Shown here piece by piece: positions 63,608 to 64,000 of a DNA stretch of 64,000 nucleotides. How positions within the stretch are numbered: the stretch's first letter is position 1; the number at the start of each line of letters is the position of its first letter. The stretch is taken from positions 1,156,084 to 1,220,083 of the forward strand of contig NC_018338.1 of assembly GCF_000234665.1 (NCBI RefSeq), read 5' to 3'. The notes under the pieces are model-generated. The model saw nothing but the letters and a program-made list of their open reading frames with translations, was not told the DNA's origin and did not search any database. Position numbers and translations under genes: made by a program. This stretch comes from Leishmania mexicana MHOM/GT/2001/U1103 (Eukaryota > Euglenozoa > Kinetoplastea > Trypanosomatida > Trypanosomatidae).

Positions 63608-64000
63608 AGCCTTGAAAATCAAATAATAATAACATAAAAGGGCAGGACGAATGCGCTTTTACAAAGAGCACCGACGCATGTAACGGCGCAGGGCAACATA
63701 AAAAAAAGGACCTTTACAAAAAGGTCGAGTAAAAGACACCGAAAGATAGGGAGGGAGAGGGAGACGTCTAGTTGGGAAAGAGGAGCCCTCGGAACAACGT
63801 GCGAGTCCAGGTGCCTGTTCTTCGATGGGCACTGGCGACGCAAGGGCAGCGCACAGAGAGTATACAGCTGCGTCCGCAGAAACGCGCGTAAGCACACCTT
63901 CACGGAAGCAAACTGCTGTGAAAGTAGAGCCAAAGGCAGGTAATACGTCCAAACTACCTCTGCTTTCGCTTGTCCTCAGTCTGCGACACACCGGCCGTTG
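60542..64000. other. 3.5-kb gene-free end of the window, strongly purine-rich on the plus strand
   Basis: No open frame resembles a protein. From about 60850 to 63540 the plus strand is dominated by A and G (GAGAGGGAGA, GAAAAAAAA and similar), so the gene strand is polypyrimidine. A run of A at 60709-60719, T on the gene strand, lies about 170 bases upstream of the kinase ATG and could be part of its splice signal. The remainder is probably the 3' UTR of a gene beyond the window. The last 250 bases are less skewed. Confidence 0.55.
63573..63606. repeat. GT microsatellite
   Basis: About seventeen uninterrupted GT units, the longest simple dinucleotide tract seen in the window. Confidence 0.9.

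Overview
The window looks like nuclear DNA of a trypanosomatid, most likely Leishmania or a close relative. Every convincing gene lies on the minus strand, none shows an intron, and the genes are GC-rich. They are separated by long low-complexity flanks full of polypurine/polypyrimidine runs and CA/GT microsatellites. This is the layout of one stretch of a polycistronic unit read right to left, with mRNAs matured by trans-splicing and polyadenylation. From memory and unverified, glycerol kinase, a DED1-type helicase and IPMK are neighbours on Leishmania chromosome 35 and T. brucei chromosome 9, which fits.

In transcription order (right to left) the genes are: a large membrane-anchored Ser/Thr kinase with a degenerate nucleotide-cyclase-like domain (54917-60541); riboflavin kinase (51892-52443); an EF-hand protein (50264-51070); a possible 77-residue ORF (49704-49937); an unrecognised 515-residue protein (48010-49557); inositol polyphosphate multikinase (45875-47005); an LC8-type dynein light chain (43507-44028); a 1760-residue EF-hand-like/WD-repeat protein (37365-42647); an unrecognised membrane-anchored protein (32977-34785); an RG-rich DED1/DDX3-type helicase (28583-31363); a membrane-anchored J protein (22435-23727); glycerol kinase with a glycosomal AKL tail (15628-17166); an AttH/CrtC lipocalin-like protein with a long C-terminal extension (6301-8769); and ubiquitin-activating enzyme E1 (1004-4468). 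Functions are mostly housekeeping and unrelated, as is normal for such units. The dynein light chain and the WD-repeat protein next to it could both be flagellar.

The most unusual DNA is intergenic. Between glycerol kinase and the J protein is a fresh tandem duplication of about 2.3 kb. Its second copy has lost 464 bp by recombination between two 132-bp direct repeats, leaving a hybrid repeat as the scar. A 531-bp block just upstream of riboflavin kinase recurs, almost without change, 41.7 kb away in the flank between glycerol kinase and the lipocalin-like gene. That same 6.9-kb flank also holds stretches that look like decayed retroposons of the SIDER/DIRE kind. No tRNA, rRNA, CRISPR array or intact mobile element was found. 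Neither end of the window carries a recognisable gene.
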